Source: Alkalicoccobacillus porphyridii
GTDB lineage: Bacteria > Bacillota > Bacilli > Bacillales > Bacillaceae_D
Length of the DNA stretch: 64,000 nt
Reading direction: 5' to 3'
Assembly (NCBI RefSeq): GCF_007293315.1
Contig: NZ_VLXZ01000001.1
Span: 248,001-312,000 of the forward strand
The position numbers and the translations under genes were made by a program. Positions 8,583-16,394 of the stretch are shown here, piece by piece; positions within the stretch are counted from its first letter, which is position 1; every line of letters starts with the position of its first letter. Below the pieces are notes generated by a model that ran no database searches, was not told the origin of the DNA, and saw nothing but the letters and a program-made list of their open reading frames with translations.

Positions 8583-10313
8583 TTATTTCAAACGATCAAC
8601 GAATTCATCATACTTTGGACTGTTCATAAAGTTCTCGACAGAAATATGCTCAGCATTTGGTTGCTTTTGTTTCGCACGATCTGTTAAGTCTTTATGTGTA
8701 AACACAACATCTGCATCATCTGGAATATTACTGATAGATGTGTTCGTTACCGCTACATCTAGCTCAGCTTTTTTGACTTTATTCTTAAGAATAGATGAAC
8801 CCATGGCACTTGAACCCATGCCAGCGTCGCAAGCAAAGATGACCTTTTTGATCTCATCTTTAGACTTTTGACCACCAGCTGCTTCAGCAGATGATCCGCT
8901 GTCTCCATTTTGAAGATCTTCAACAATTTCATTATAACGCGGGCTGTTCATAAAGTTCTCAACTGATACATGGATTGCATCAGATTTCTTTGATTTAGCA
9001 CGATCAGTTAAATCCTTGTGTGTAATGATAAGATCCGCATCATCAGGAATATTGCTGATAGATGTGTTTACAACTTCCGTATCAAGACCGGCTTTCTTCA
9101 CTCGGTCACGCATGATGGAAGCTCCCATTGCACTTGATCCCATTCCAGCATCACAAGCAAAGACAATTTTGTTTACGTTCGCGTAAGAAGCTGTGTTTGA
9201 ACCTGAAAGAGTTGAAGAAACGCTGCTCTTTTTACCTTTCATTGCTTCCATTTTACTTGTTGCGTCAGCAATATTTTCTTCCTCACCTTTACGGTCGAAT
9301 TTCAAAATTAATGAACCGATTGCAAAGGATACAGCTGTTGCAGAAAGAACACCTGCAAGAACGCCTAAGTGGTCACCCTGTGCCGTTAGAAGCATAATAG
9401 GAATAATACTTCCTGGTGAAGCTGGAGCGACTAGACCTACACCAAATATAGTGAAAACAAATACACCTGTCATACCACCAAAGATAGCTGCAAAGAACAT
9501 TAAAGGCTTCATTAGTACATACGGGAAGTAAATCTCATGAATCCCACCAAAGAAGTGGATGATTCCAGCTCCGTAAGAAGAAGCTTTAGATGCGCCTTTA
9601 CCAAAAATCATGAATGCAAGAAGAATTCCAAGACCTGGTCCTGGGTTAGCTTCTAATAAGAAGAAGACAGATTTTCCAATATCACTTGCTTGCTCAATCG
9701 AGATTGGTGTTAAAATCCCGTGGTTAATTGCGTTATTTAAGAACATAATTTTTGCAGGTTCAATGAAAATACTTGCTAAAGGAAGTAGGCCCCATCCAAT
9801 AATTGTTTCAGCACCAAGTCCCATAAGCTGAGTTAAGCCACCTACAAGTGGTGCAACTGCTAATGAACCAAAACAAGCAAGAATGGCCGCAAGGATACCG
9901 GCAGAGAAGTTATTAACAAGCATTTCAAAGCCTTGTTTCACTTTTCCATCTAATGCTTGGTCAACCTTTTTGATTAAGTAACCACCTAGTGGACCCATAA
10001 TCATTGCACCAATAAACATTGGTACACTTGTTGCCGCAATGACACCCATTGCAGCGGTTGCACCCACAACCCCGCCTCGGAAGTCGTGAATCATGCGTCC
10101 ACCTGTATAAGCAATAAGTAAAGGCAATAGATAGAAAATCATTGGTTCAACCATATCACCAAGGAATGTTATACCTAATGCTTCACCAAAAAATGCGTTA
10201 ATTGCAGTAATTAAACCCCAGGCGATAAATGCCCCGATGTTTGGCATGATCATGCCACTTAAGTTACTGCCGAACTTTTGAATCTTTGAACGAATGCTGG
10301 TCTTTTCAGCCAT
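8583..10313 (-). CDS. mtlA: PTS mannitol transporter EIICBB with duplicated EIIB domain
   Basis: 576 residues from the ATG at 10313 (GGGGG 7 nt upstream; the GTG at 10316 is too close). The EIIC membrane domain (about 1-340) includes the GIHEIYFPYVLMKP substrate loop. After a linker there are two EIIB domains: residues 380-467 (phospho-Cys387 in FACDAGMGSS) and 488-576 (Cys495 in the same motif), joined by a Gly/Ser/Ala-rich linker (about 468-487). The usual Bacillus MtlA has one EIIB and about 480 residues. Both copies keep the active-site loop and the NTSISNIPDDAD and HKDLTDRAK segments, so both look functional. It imports and phosphorylates mannitol. Confidence 0.96.
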   Translation of the reverse strand: MAEKTSIRSKIQKFGSNLSGMIMPNIGAFIAWGLITAINAFFGEALGITFLGDMVEPMIFYLLPLLIAYTGGRMIHDFRGGVVGATAAMGVIAATSVPMFIGAMIMGPLGGYLIKKVDQALDGKVKQGFEMLVNNFSAGILAAILACFGSLAVAPLVGGLTQLMGLGAETIIGWGLLPLASIFIEPAKIMFLNNAINHGILTPISIEQASDIGKSVFFLLEANPGPGLGILLAFMIFGKGASKASSYGAGIIHFFGGIHEIYFPYVLMKPLMFFAAIFGGMTGVFVFTIFGVGLVAPASPGSIIPIMLLTAQGDHLGVLAGVLSATAVSFAIGSLILKFDRKGEEENIADATSKMEAMKGKKSSVSSTLSGSNTASYANVNKIVFACDAGMGSSAMGASIMRDRVKKAGLDTEVVNTSISNIPDDADLIITHKDLTDRAKSKKSDAIHVSVENFMNSPRYNEIVEDLQNGDSGSSAEAAGGQKSKDEIKKVIFACDAGMGSSAMGSSILKNKVKKAELDVAVTNTSISNIPDDADVVFTHKDLTDRAKQKQPNAEHISVENFMNSPKYDEFVDRLK

Positions 10314-10368
10314 CACTGTTCCCCCTTTTTATAATGTAAGAAATGATAAGTACGACTTATGTCCTTAT

Positions 10369-10396
10369 TTTATATGCTTGTAAACGTTCCCTTCAA
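10369..10396 (-). promoter_or_regulatory. mtlA promoter with overlapping cre-like site
   Basis: On the - strand TTGAAG (10391-10396), 16-bp spacer, TATAAA (10369-10374). A CcpA cre-like sequence AGGGAACGTTTACA (10379-10392) fills the spacer and part of the -35 and agrees with 10 of 12 fixed positions of TGNAARCGNWWWCA by eye. This predicts catabolite repression. Confidence 0.6.
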
Positions 10397-10510
10397 CTAA
10401 ATGTTTACATAGTTTCGTCACATGGGGCTGCGACAAGATTAAATAACTTAGTAGCATACTTTAAAAGCTAGCCTAACTATGTTACCTACCCTTTCCCTAA
10501 TCAATCATGA

Positions 10511-10545
10511 AAAAAACCGCCTAACACATATAATGTTAAACGGTT
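10511..10545 (-). terminator. Terminator of yutM
   Basis: AACCG-CC-TAACA pairs with TGTTA-AA-CGGTT. The - strand continues into a run of six U. Confidence 0.75.
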
Positions 10546-10560
10546 AATGAATTATTATAC

Positions 10561-10914
10561 TTAGCATTCTTCAGGTGTTCCAGTGTTTGTAGCTGTTTTA
10601 AAGGATGTACCACAGCCACATGATGCAATAGCGTTCGGATTATCGATCGTAAATCCTCCGCCCATCATGTTTTGTTTATAATCAATGACTAATCCTTTAA
10701 TCATTGGTGCACTCTCTTTATCAACAATAACAGAGAGCCCATTAATCTCGAGTTTTGTATCCTCGGGAGCCTGCTCATTGTCAAAGCCCATACCATAAGA
10801 GAGACCGCTGCACCCGCCACCTTTAACTCCTACACGAAGCATGAGTGTATGATCTTCTTCAGCTTCCATCATCTCTCTAATGTGACCAACTGCCGCATCA
10901 GTTAATGTAATCAT
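10561..10914 (-). CDS. yutM: HesB/IscA-family A-type Fe-S carrier (YutM)
   Basis: 117 residues, the usual A-type carrier length. It has the three conserved cysteines: GGGCSGLSYG (about residue 35) and the CGCG pair near the C-terminus (SCGCGTSF, about 99-101). A-type proteins accept Fe-S clusters from the SufBCD scaffold and pass them to apo-enzymes, and this is the ErpA-like member of Bacillus. The strong ribosome site lies just upstream of the ATG. It is a single-gene unit with its own terminator, near dapF and yuzB as in B. subtilis. Confidence 0.92.
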   Translation of the reverse strand: MITLTDAAVGHIREMMEAEEDHTLMLRVGVKGGGCSGLSYGMGFDNEQAPEDTKLEINGLSVIVDKESAPMIKGLVIDYKQNMMGGGFTIDNPNAIASCGCGTSFKTATNTGTPEEC

Positions 10915-10970
10915 GATTATCCTCCCATCACTTCACTATATTCACATTATAGTACGATGGGTGTCTAATC

Positions 10971-11156
10971 TCAACCAACCTGCTTGCTCTTACTGTTTTT
11001 TAACATTAGACTAGTATGAAGCTTGTCCAATTCTTGACTAAATAAAAGCACCTGAGGATGATTTAATCCAAGTCGTTTAGCAGCCTCTTGCATTTTCTCT
11101 CTCGTTTTTTCAATCTGTTCTTCATAAGAAAATTCATTTCCAAATGAAAGACACAC
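10971..11156 (-). CDS. Spo0E-like aspartyl-phosphate phosphatase
   Basis: 61 residues starting at a GTG with GGGGGAAG 7 nt upstream. The sequence carries the Spo0E-family pattern: IEKTREKMQEAAKRLG (helix 1), a short turn, and the SQELDKL signature (about residues 43-49). These small helical-hairpin proteins dephosphorylate Spo0A~P and delay sporulation (family knowledge). Which paralogue it corresponds to cannot be decided from sequence alone. It stands alone between yutM and mqnE. Confidence 0.82.
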   Translation of the reverse strand: MCLSFGNEFSYEEQIEKTREKMQEAAKRLGLNHPQVLLFSQELDKLHTSLMLKNSKSKQVG

Positions 11157-11343
11157 GATGCTTCCCCCTTTTTGTATAAACCATTAAAAGGAAATCCATT
11201 TCTTTTAGTCTACTAAAATATACCTATAGACGCAAGTGATGAACGCCAATAAATTATATACTTGCACTTTTTTTTATAAATATTCAATCATTCAGAATGC
11301 TAGGATAGAATGCGCATGTCTTTTAATTGGTAAGCAACGGTAG

Positions 11344-11349
11344 TATAAT
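11344..11349 (+). promoter_or_regulatory. -10 element upstream of mqnE
   Basis: Perfect TATAAT, with only a poor -35 (TTTTAA at 11321-11326, 17-bp spacer). The implied leader of about 85 nt contains an inverted repeat TGACC/GGTCA at 11399-11417. Confidence 0.45.
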
Positions 11350-11441
11350 AGTGAAAGATTACACAGTATCATAAATAGTTAAATAGATTGTAATCCAGCT
11401 GACCTACTAATCGGTCAACTAGAGAGCAGGAGATGAATGTA

Positions 11442-12536
11442 ATGAGTATCTTATTAAACGATTCAAAGCTTGAAGGTATTAAGGAAAAAGTCGTCCATGG
11501 CGAAAGATTAACGATGGAGGATGGTCTTTACTTATTTGACACACCTGATCTGCTTGGAGTTGCACAGCTTGCAAATCAAGTCAATCAGAAGAAAAATGGG
11601 GACAATGTCTATTTCATTCAGAACATGTACATTAACCCAACGAACGTCTGTGAGGCATCATGTAGCTTCTGTGGGTTTAAACGTAAACCAGGACAAGAAG
11701 GCGCATATACAATGGATTCAGAAGCGCTACTTAATTATGTAGGTGAGCGTTGGAATGACAATATTCGTGAATTCCATATTGTTGGTGGGCATAACGTCGA
11801 AGTAGGTTTTGAATACTACCTTGATACCATTCGTACATTAAAGAAGCATTACCCAACTGCCACTGTTAAAGCCTATACAGGTGCAGAAATTGAATTCTTC
11901 TCACGTATTTCAGGCTTGAGCATGAAGGGTGTACTTGAAGAGCTTATTAAAGCAGGACTTGATACACTTCCTGGAGGTGGCGCTGAGATTCTTACTGAGA
12001 ATTACCGCGCTAAGATGAGTCCTGACAAAGCCTCTACAGATCAGTGGCTCGAAGCACACGAGATTGCACATGATCTTGGGTTACGGACTCACGCGACCAT
12101 GCTATACGGTTCTATTGAGTCTAAAGAAGAGCGTCTTATTCATATGGATCGTTTACGTCAGCTTCAAGACCGCACAAATGGCTTTATGGTATTTATTCCA
12201 CTTGCGATGCAGCCACGTAGTGTGAAAGCAAGTCTAAAACGCAGAACATCAGCCTTTGATGATATGCGTACCCTGGCTATTAGCCGACTAATGCTTGATA
12301 ACTTTGATCATATTAAGGCTTATTGGATTAATATTGGTGTTCAACTTACACAAATGGCTCTTACATTTGGTTCAAGTGATATACACGGTACTCTTATTGA
12401 AGAAAGAATCTCCCATTCCGTGGGTGCTTTAACTTCTTCAGGAATTACCCGTGATGAACTGATCCACTTAATTAAAAGTGCCAATAAAACACCAATTGAA
12501 CGTGATACATTCTACAATGTGATCAAAACCTATTAA
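11442..12536 (+). CDS. mqnE: Aminofutalosine synthase MqnE (radical SAM)
   Basis: 364 residues from the ATG at 11442, chosen because AGGAG (11428-11432) is 9 nt upstream; the ATG at 11433 would overlap it. The radical-SAM cluster motif CEASCSFC (CX3CX2C) is near residues 66-73 in the INPTNVCEASCSFCGF context typical of MqnE. IVGGHN and LPGGGAEI motifs follow. MqnE joins a radical from SAM to 3-[(1-carboxyvinyl)oxy]benzoate to make aminofutalosine, an early step of the futalosine route to menaquinone. No other mqn gene is in the window. It is monocistronic with a strong downstream terminator. Confidence 0.92.
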   Translation: MSILLNDSKLEGIKEKVVHGERLTMEDGLYLFDTPDLLGVAQLANQVNQKKNGDNVYFIQNMYINPTNVCEASCSFCGFKRKPGQEGAYTMDSEALLNYVGERWNDNIREFHIVGGHNVEVGFEYYLDTIRTLKKHYPTATVKAYTGAEIEFFSRISGLSMKGVLEELIKAGLDTLPGGGAEILTENYRAKMSPDKASTDQWLEAHEIAHDLGLRTHATMLYGSIESKEERLIHMDRLRQLQDRTNGFMVFIPLAMQPRSVKASLKRRTSAFDDMRTLAISRLMLDNFDHIKAYWINIGVQLTQMALTFGSSDIHGTLIEERISHSVGALTSSGITRDELIHLIKSANKTPIERDTFYNVIKTY

Positions 12537-12557
12537 GACACATATTTTCATAACAAA

Positions 12558-12595
12558 AAACAATCCGATTCATACCAGATCGGATTGTTTTTTTA
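12558..12595. terminator. Bidirectional terminator, mqnE/dapF
   Basis: CAATCCGAT (12561-12569) pairs with ATCGGATTG (12579-12587), flanked by an A-run and a T-run, between convergent genes. Confidence 0.9.
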
Positions 12596-12610
12596 TTTTT
12601 CGTGTCGTAG

Positions 12611-13459
12611 TTAACCTAGCCATACCCCTTCGCAGATTGTTTCTGCTGCCCCATTCATTAAGACATCTCCATTTTCTTTCCATGTGATGTGTAAATCTCC
12701 ACCTAATAAATGAACCTTTACTTCTTTTCCTTTTTGCGAGAATCCATTAAGAATAGTGGCAACAACCGCCGCACAAGCTCCTGTTCCACATGCTTGTGTT
12801 ATTCCCGTTCCACGCTCCCACACACGGAAATGAATTTCGTTTTCGCTGACAACCTCTACATACTCAACATTTACCCATTCAGGAAAACGGCTGTGCTTTT
12901 CTAAGGCTGGGCCTACCACAAGCAATGGGATGCTCTGAATATTATCCGTGAATAGTACAGCATGAGGATTACCCATCGATACAGCTGTTAAATGAATGTC
13001 TTGCTCATTAAGTTGAAAAGGCTCATTTACAACTTGGTCCTTCTGAGAACCAATCATGGGAATCTGGGACCGATTCAGTCTTGGTGCGCCCATATTTATT
13101 GTGACCGTTGGGACCTTTTGATTCTGATCCGGGTGCACGGTCGCTTCAACAAGTCCTCCTTTTGTCTCAATCTTGAAAACCGTTTGAGATACATAGTTAT
13201 TTTCATAGGCAAACTTAGCCACACAACGTAAGCCATTGCCACAATTCATCGCTTCAGAGCCATCGTTATTAAATACGCGCATACTTACATCAGCAATCTC
13301 AGATGGTCCAATTAAAATCATGCCATCCGATCCAATGCCTGTATTTTTATCTGCTACCTTTATTGCCAACTCAGGTAACGTTTCTTCGTTAAGATCTTCT
13401 TTAAAGAGGTCAATATAAATATAACTATTTCCTAGTCCGTGCATTTTCGTAAAGTTCAT
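12611..13459 (-). CDS. dapF: Diaminopimelate epimerase
   Basis: 282 residues. The two catalytic cysteines lie in [10 protein letters not shown] (about residue 76) and ACGTGACA (about 223). The N-terminus [17 protein letters not shown] is canonical. It interconverts LL- and meso-diaminopimelate for lysine and peptidoglycan synthesis. The start codon lies 2 nt after the stop of a small zinc-finger-like gene, so the two are co-transcribed. The order dapF-(small gene)-yuzB-yutJ resembles B. subtilis. Confidence 0.96.
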   Translation of the reverse strand: MNFTKMHGLGNSYIYIDLFKEDLNEETLPELAIKVADKNTGIGSDGMILIGPSEIADVSMRVFNNDGSEAMNCGNGLRCVAKFAYENNYVSQTVFKIETKGGLVEATVHPDQNQKVPTVTINMGAPRLNRSQIPMIGSQKDQVVNEPFQLNEQDIHLTAVSMGNPHAVLFTDNIQSIPLLVVGPALEKHSRFPEWVNVEYVEVVSENEIHFRVWERGTGITQACGTGACAAVVATILNGFSQKGKEVKVHLLGGDLHITWKENGDVLMNGAAETICEGVWLG

Positions 13460-13461
13460 GA

Positions 13462-13707
13462 TTAGCGATCCTCCCGCAACGGTTTATTCGTCCAAAAATA
13501 ATCTTCATCTGCCTCAAGGATGGTTAGTCTTCCATGACAGCAAGGCAGATTCAATTGTTTTTTTATGCCGTCTTTTGCATCATTTAAATCTCTTATTTTC
13601 ATGTGCGTAAGTACCTGGTCGGCCCCGCAAAACGGACACTCATGCAAATATATATCCTGGTATTGCTTATCATATGGCCATGAATGTGAAAAAGGTATAA
13701 CTGGCAT
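13462..13707 (-). CDS. Small cysteine-rich hypothetical protein upstream of dapF
   Basis: 81 residues with a strong ribosome site (AAGGAGGG 7 nt before ATG). It contains CPFCG (about residues 25-29) and a later CCHG (about 57-60), a layout that could bind one zinc ion. I do not recognise a named family. It ends 2 nt before the dapF start, so it is in the dapF operon. It may be a small regulatory or structural zinc protein, but the function is unknown. Confidence 0.75.
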   Translation of the reverse strand: MPVIPFSHSWPYDKQYQDIYLHECPFCGADQVLTHMKIRDLNDAKDGIKKQLNLPCCHGRLTILEADEDYFWTNKPLREDR

Positions 13708-13732
13708 CTCAAGACCCTCCTTAGATATCTCA

Positions 13733-13760
13733 CAAAAAAACTTCTAGTCGCCGCTAGAAG
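13733..13760 (-). terminator. Terminator of yuzB
   Basis: CTTCTAG/CTAGAAG stem (13741-13760) followed on the - strand by an eight-base U-run. Confidence 0.85.
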
Positions 13761-13780
13761 CCTGTGAATCATATATTTGG

Positions 13781-14017
13781 TTAAAACATTGGGTTCTCTT
13801 CCAAGAAATCATAAATATTCATAACAAGCTCTTCTGCGGTTTCGCCGGAAACATATTCACCATTTACTAATGCAAATGGCTCCATTGCACAAGCGCCACA
13901 GTGACTTAAGCACCCATAATCAACGATATCCAGATTAGGGTCTTTTTCGAGCTGTTCCATTGCTTTTTGCGATACACTCGCCAAATTACTGAAACAGAAC
14001 TCTATAATTGGTCTCAT
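13781..14017 (-). CDS. yuzB: YuzB family protein (UPF0349)
   Basis: 78 residues matching the YuzB family across its length. Cysteines are in [15 protein letters not shown] (about residues 36-45) and the family's C-terminal acidic helix DFLEENPMF is present. The CxxxCxxC-like spacing suggests metal or Fe-S binding, but no activity is known. It is next to the NADH dehydrogenase yutJ on the opposite strand, as in B. subtilis, with a 147-bp divergent control region. Confidence 0.85.
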   Translation of the reverse strand: MRPIIEFCFSNLASVSQKAMEQLEKDPNLDIVDYGCLSHCGACAMEPFALVNGEYVSGETAEELVMNIYDFLEENPMF

Positions 14018-14099
14018 ATCTTCACCTCAAATTTCTACCTATAGACTACCTTTTAGAAAAAAAGAAGTCAATGAAGAGAGCTGTTCCAAAAAATTGACC

Positions 14100-14128
14100 T
14101 TGTTTTCAATAATGATGGTCGGTATAAT
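14100..14128 (+). promoter_or_regulatory. Promoter of the TetR-yutJ frame
   Basis: TTGTTT (14100-14105), 17-bp spacer, TATAAT (14123-14128). Confidence 0.7.
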
Positions 14129-14132
14129 TTAA

Positions 14133-14150
14133 AAATGACCGGGGTCATTT
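14133..14150. promoter_or_regulatory. Perfect inverted repeat, likely TetR operator
   Basis: AAATGACC-GG-GGTCATTT has both arms perfectly complementary around a 2-bp centre. It lies at the expected transcription start, between the -10 and the AAGGAG ribosome site (14151-14156). That is the classical place for an autorepressor of the TetR family. Confidence 0.75.
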
Positions 14151-14164
14151 AAGGAGAGACACAA

Positions 14165-15805
14165 TTGAAACAGCAAGACAAAAAAGTAGAAACGATGGAA
14201 CGAATTGAAAACGCTGCATTACGTCTATTTAGGGAAAAAGGCTTTGACCGTACAACTGTTCAAGAGATTACGACCGCAGCCAAGGTAGCAAAAGGCACGT
14301 TTTTTAATTACTTTCCTACAAAAGAATCGATCATGCATTCCTTAGCAAAAGAACGATTAACAAGTGTGATGAAGCATATTCGCCAGTATCCACGAAATCA
14401 GCTTCAGCTTTCTAAACGCATTCATTCCTATTTATATTTTATTTTAGATGAATATGATCAGCATCCTATGCTGACCATACAAATCTGGAAATACGTTTTG
14501 GATGAAGAACAGCTTCTACTATCACATTGGAGAGACATGCTTGATGCGGCTACCTCAAATGGGGAATTGAATACTGACACAGATACAGAGCTTTGGTCTC
14601 ATATTATCCATTCTCATGTGTCTTACGGAATTCATCTATACTCTAAAGAACCATCACGGTCTCAACTGTTAAATCGCGTAATGACTTTGGTCGAAGCAAG
14701 CTTAACAGCCATTATTGCGAAAAGGAGTACATTTCATATGGAAAAACTAGTCATATTAGGCGCAGGCTACGGCGGAATGCGTGTAATGCAACGTTTATTG
14801 CCGAATGATTTGCCTGATAATATTGAAATTACTTTAATCGATCGTTTACCTTACCACTGCTTAAAAACAGAATACTATGCACTCGCTGCTGGCACAGCGG
14901 CAGATCACCATCTACGTGTGGCTTTTCCAGAGGATCCTCGCTTAAAGGTGACCTATGCCAACGTCACATCAATTGAGCTAGATAATCAACTGATTCACTT
15001 AGAATCAGGAGAAACCATTGATTATAACAAGCTAATTATCGGACTTGGGTGCGAGGACAAATACCATGGCGTTACCGGAGCAAAGGAATTCTCATATGGT
15101 ATTCAATCAATGGAAGCAACAAGAAAAACCTACGAAGCACTCAACAATGTGCGACCAGAAGGCGTTGTTTCTATAGTTGGTGCTGGCTTAAGTGGAGTTG
15201 AGCTTGCCAGTGAATTAAGAGAAAGCCGTCCTGATTTAACAATCAAGCTCTTTGACCGTGGGGAAATCATTCTATCTGCCTTCCCTCGTAAATTAAGTAC
15301 CTATGTACAAGGCTGGTTTGTAGATCATGGTGTCGAAATCATTAACAAGTCCAATATAACCAAAGTTGAACCAGATGCCATCTATAATCATGACGAACGT
15401 ATTGATGTAGATGCCGTAATCTGGACTGCTGGAATACAACCAGTGGAAGTCGTCAGAAATCTAGATGTAGCAAAAGATTCATCAGGACGAATCGAGTTAA
15501 CTCCTCAGCATTTCCTTCCAGGAAACGAAGACGTATTTGTAGTTGGCGACTGTGCCAGCCTGCCTCATGCACCAAGTGCGCAGCTAGCAGAGGGGCAGGC
15601 CGAACAAATCGTACAAATTCTGAAAGCTCAATGGAAAGGGGAAGAGCTCCCTGAAAAGCTTCCGCGCATTAAGCTAAAAGGTGTACTCGGATCCCTCGGC
15701 AAGAAACACGGCTTCGGCCTCATGGGAGAACGCACCCTACTCGGCCGCGTACCTCGCGTCCTAAAAAGTGGCGTGTTATGGATGTATAAGTATCATTCAG
15801 GTTAA
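14165..15805 (+). CDS. TetR regulator continuous in frame with NADH dehydrogenase YutJ
   Basis: 546 codons without a stop, starting at a TTG with AAGGAG 8 nt upstream. Residues 1-191 are a complete TetR-type regulator: the N-terminal helix-turn-helix (LRLFREKGFDRTTVQEITTAAKVAKGTFFNYF) and a helical ligand domain of normal size. Residues 192-546 are a full-length YutJ-type NDH-2. There is no linker: the last TetR codons run straight through the yutJ ribosome site. Either a fused TetR-NDH2 protein is made, or only the TetR part is functional as a domain and most YutJ comes from the internal start. A lost stop codon is the simplest origin. A palindromic operator precedes it. Confidence 0.8.
   Translation: MKQQDKKVETMERIENAALRLFREKGFDRTTVQEITTAAKVAKGTFFNYFPTKESIMHSLAKERLTSVMKHIRQYPRNQLQLSKRIHSYLYFILDEYDQHPMLTIQIWKYVLDEEQLLLSHWRDMLDAATSNGELNTDTDTELWSHIIHSHVSYGIHLYSKEPSRSQLLNRVMTLVEASLTAIIAKRSTFHMEKLVILGAGYGGMRVMQRLLPNDLPDNIEITLIDRLPYHCLKTEYYALAAGTAADHHLRVAFPEDPRLKVTYANVTSIELDNQLIHLESGETIDYNKLIIGLGCEDKYHGVTGAKEFSYGIQSMEATRKTYEALNNVRPEGVVSIVGAGLSGVELASELRESRPDLTIKLFDRGEIILSAFPRKLSTYVQGWFVDHGVEIINKSNITKVEPDAIYNHDERIDVDAVIWTAGIQPVEVVRNLDVAKDSSGRIELTPQHFLPGNEDVFVVGDCASLPHAPSAQLAEGQAEQIVQILKAQWKGEELPEKLPRIKLKGVLGSLGKKHGFGLMGERTLLGRVPRVLKSGVLWMYKYHSG
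14738..15805 (+). CDS. yutJ: Type II NADH dehydrogenase YutJ (internal start)
   Basis: 355 residues, the normal length of YutJ, from the ATG at 14738 preceded by AAAAGGAG about 10 nt upstream, inside the longer TetR frame. FAD motif [10 protein letters not shown] is at residues 4-13, NADH motif IVGAGLSGVELASEL about 143, and VVGDCASLPHAPSAQLAEGQAE about 268. It is predicted to oxidise NADH at the inner face of the membrane and reduce menaquinone. The internal ribosome site argues that this protein is made on its own even if a fusion also exists. Confidence 0.88.
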   Translation: MEKLVILGAGYGGMRVMQRLLPNDLPDNIEITLIDRLPYHCLKTEYYALAAGTAADHHLRVAFPEDPRLKVTYANVTSIELDNQLIHLESGETIDYNKLIIGLGCEDKYHGVTGAKEFSYGIQSMEATRKTYEALNNVRPEGVVSIVGAGLSGVELASELRESRPDLTIKLFDRGEIILSAFPRKLSTYVQGWFVDHGVEIINKSNITKVEPDAIYNHDERIDVDAVIWTAGIQPVEVVRNLDVAKDSSGRIELTPQHFLPGNEDVFVVGDCASLPHAPSAQLAEGQAEQIVQILKAQWKGEELPEKLPRIKLKGVLGSLGKKHGFGLMGERTLLGRVPRVLKSGVLWMYKYHSG

Positions 15806-15818
15806 TGAATAAGCTTAA

Positions 15819-15855
15819 AGAGCTTGTGAGAGATGATCTCTCGCAAGCTCTTTTT
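15819..15855 (+). terminator. Terminator of yutJ
   Basis: AGAGCTTG-t-GAGAGA pairs with TCTCTC-g-CAAGCTCT, followed by five T. Confidence 0.9.
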
Positions 15856-16392
15856 GGTGGGGGGCTGGTTCTTCTTGGTAAGGGGTGGGGTGCTTCTCTT
15901 GGTGTTCGGCTCTGGCTCTTGGTGGGGGGCTGGTTCTTCTTGCTATGCTAGTCTTCTTTCTTGGTAGGGCGCTCCAGCTCTTGGTCCGGAGCTCGTTCTT
16001 CTTGCTATGCTAGGCTTCTTTCTTGGTAAGGCACTCCGGCTCTTGGTCTGGTGCTCGTTCTTCTTGCTATGCTGGGCTTCTTTCTTGGTAAGTCGCTCTG
16101 GCTCTTGGTCTGGTGCTGGTTCTTCTTGCTATGCTGGGCTTCTTTCTTGGTAGGGCGCTCTGGCTCTTGGTCTGGTGCTCGTTCTTCTTGCTATGATGGG
16201 CTTCTTTCTTGGTATGCCACTCCGGCTCTTGGTCTGGTGCTCGTTCTTCTTGCTATGCTCGGCTTCTTTCTTGGTATGCCACTCCGGCTCTCGTTCTTCG
16301 TACTATGCTGGGCTTCTTTCTTGGTATGTTACTCCAGTCTTGAAAATTTACTCGCTCTTCTTGCTTTGCAGAGCTTCTTTCTTGGTGTACTC
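15856..16392 (+). repeat. Periodic word array D (TCTTGGTA/TCTTGCTA, 20+21+21 bp)
   Basis: The word TCTTGGT or TCTTGCT starts at, for example, 15959, 15979, 16000, 16021, 16041, 16062, 16083, 16103, 16124, 16145, 16165, 16186, 16207, 16227, 16248 and 16269. The steps are a strict 20, 21, 21 cycle, so the higher-order unit is 62 bp. Linkers include GTGCTCGTTCT and GGGCTTCTT. Order breaks down near both ends. It fills the gap between convergent yutJ and yuzD. Two overlapping open frames here are repeat artefacts. Confidence 0.92.
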
Positions 16393-16394
16393 CA

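Noticed and set aside
9128-9831. Several + strand frames antisense to mtlA
   Set aside because: Shadows of the mtlA coding sequence without ribosome sites.
11344-11441. Riboswitch or T-box in the mqnE leader
   Set aside because: Only a short TGACC/GGTCA inverted repeat; no known aptamer or T-box sequence.
15856-16392. CRISPR array
   Set aside because: Words are 7-9 bp with 12-13 bp similar linkers; no 24-37 bp repeats with unique spacers and no cas genes.
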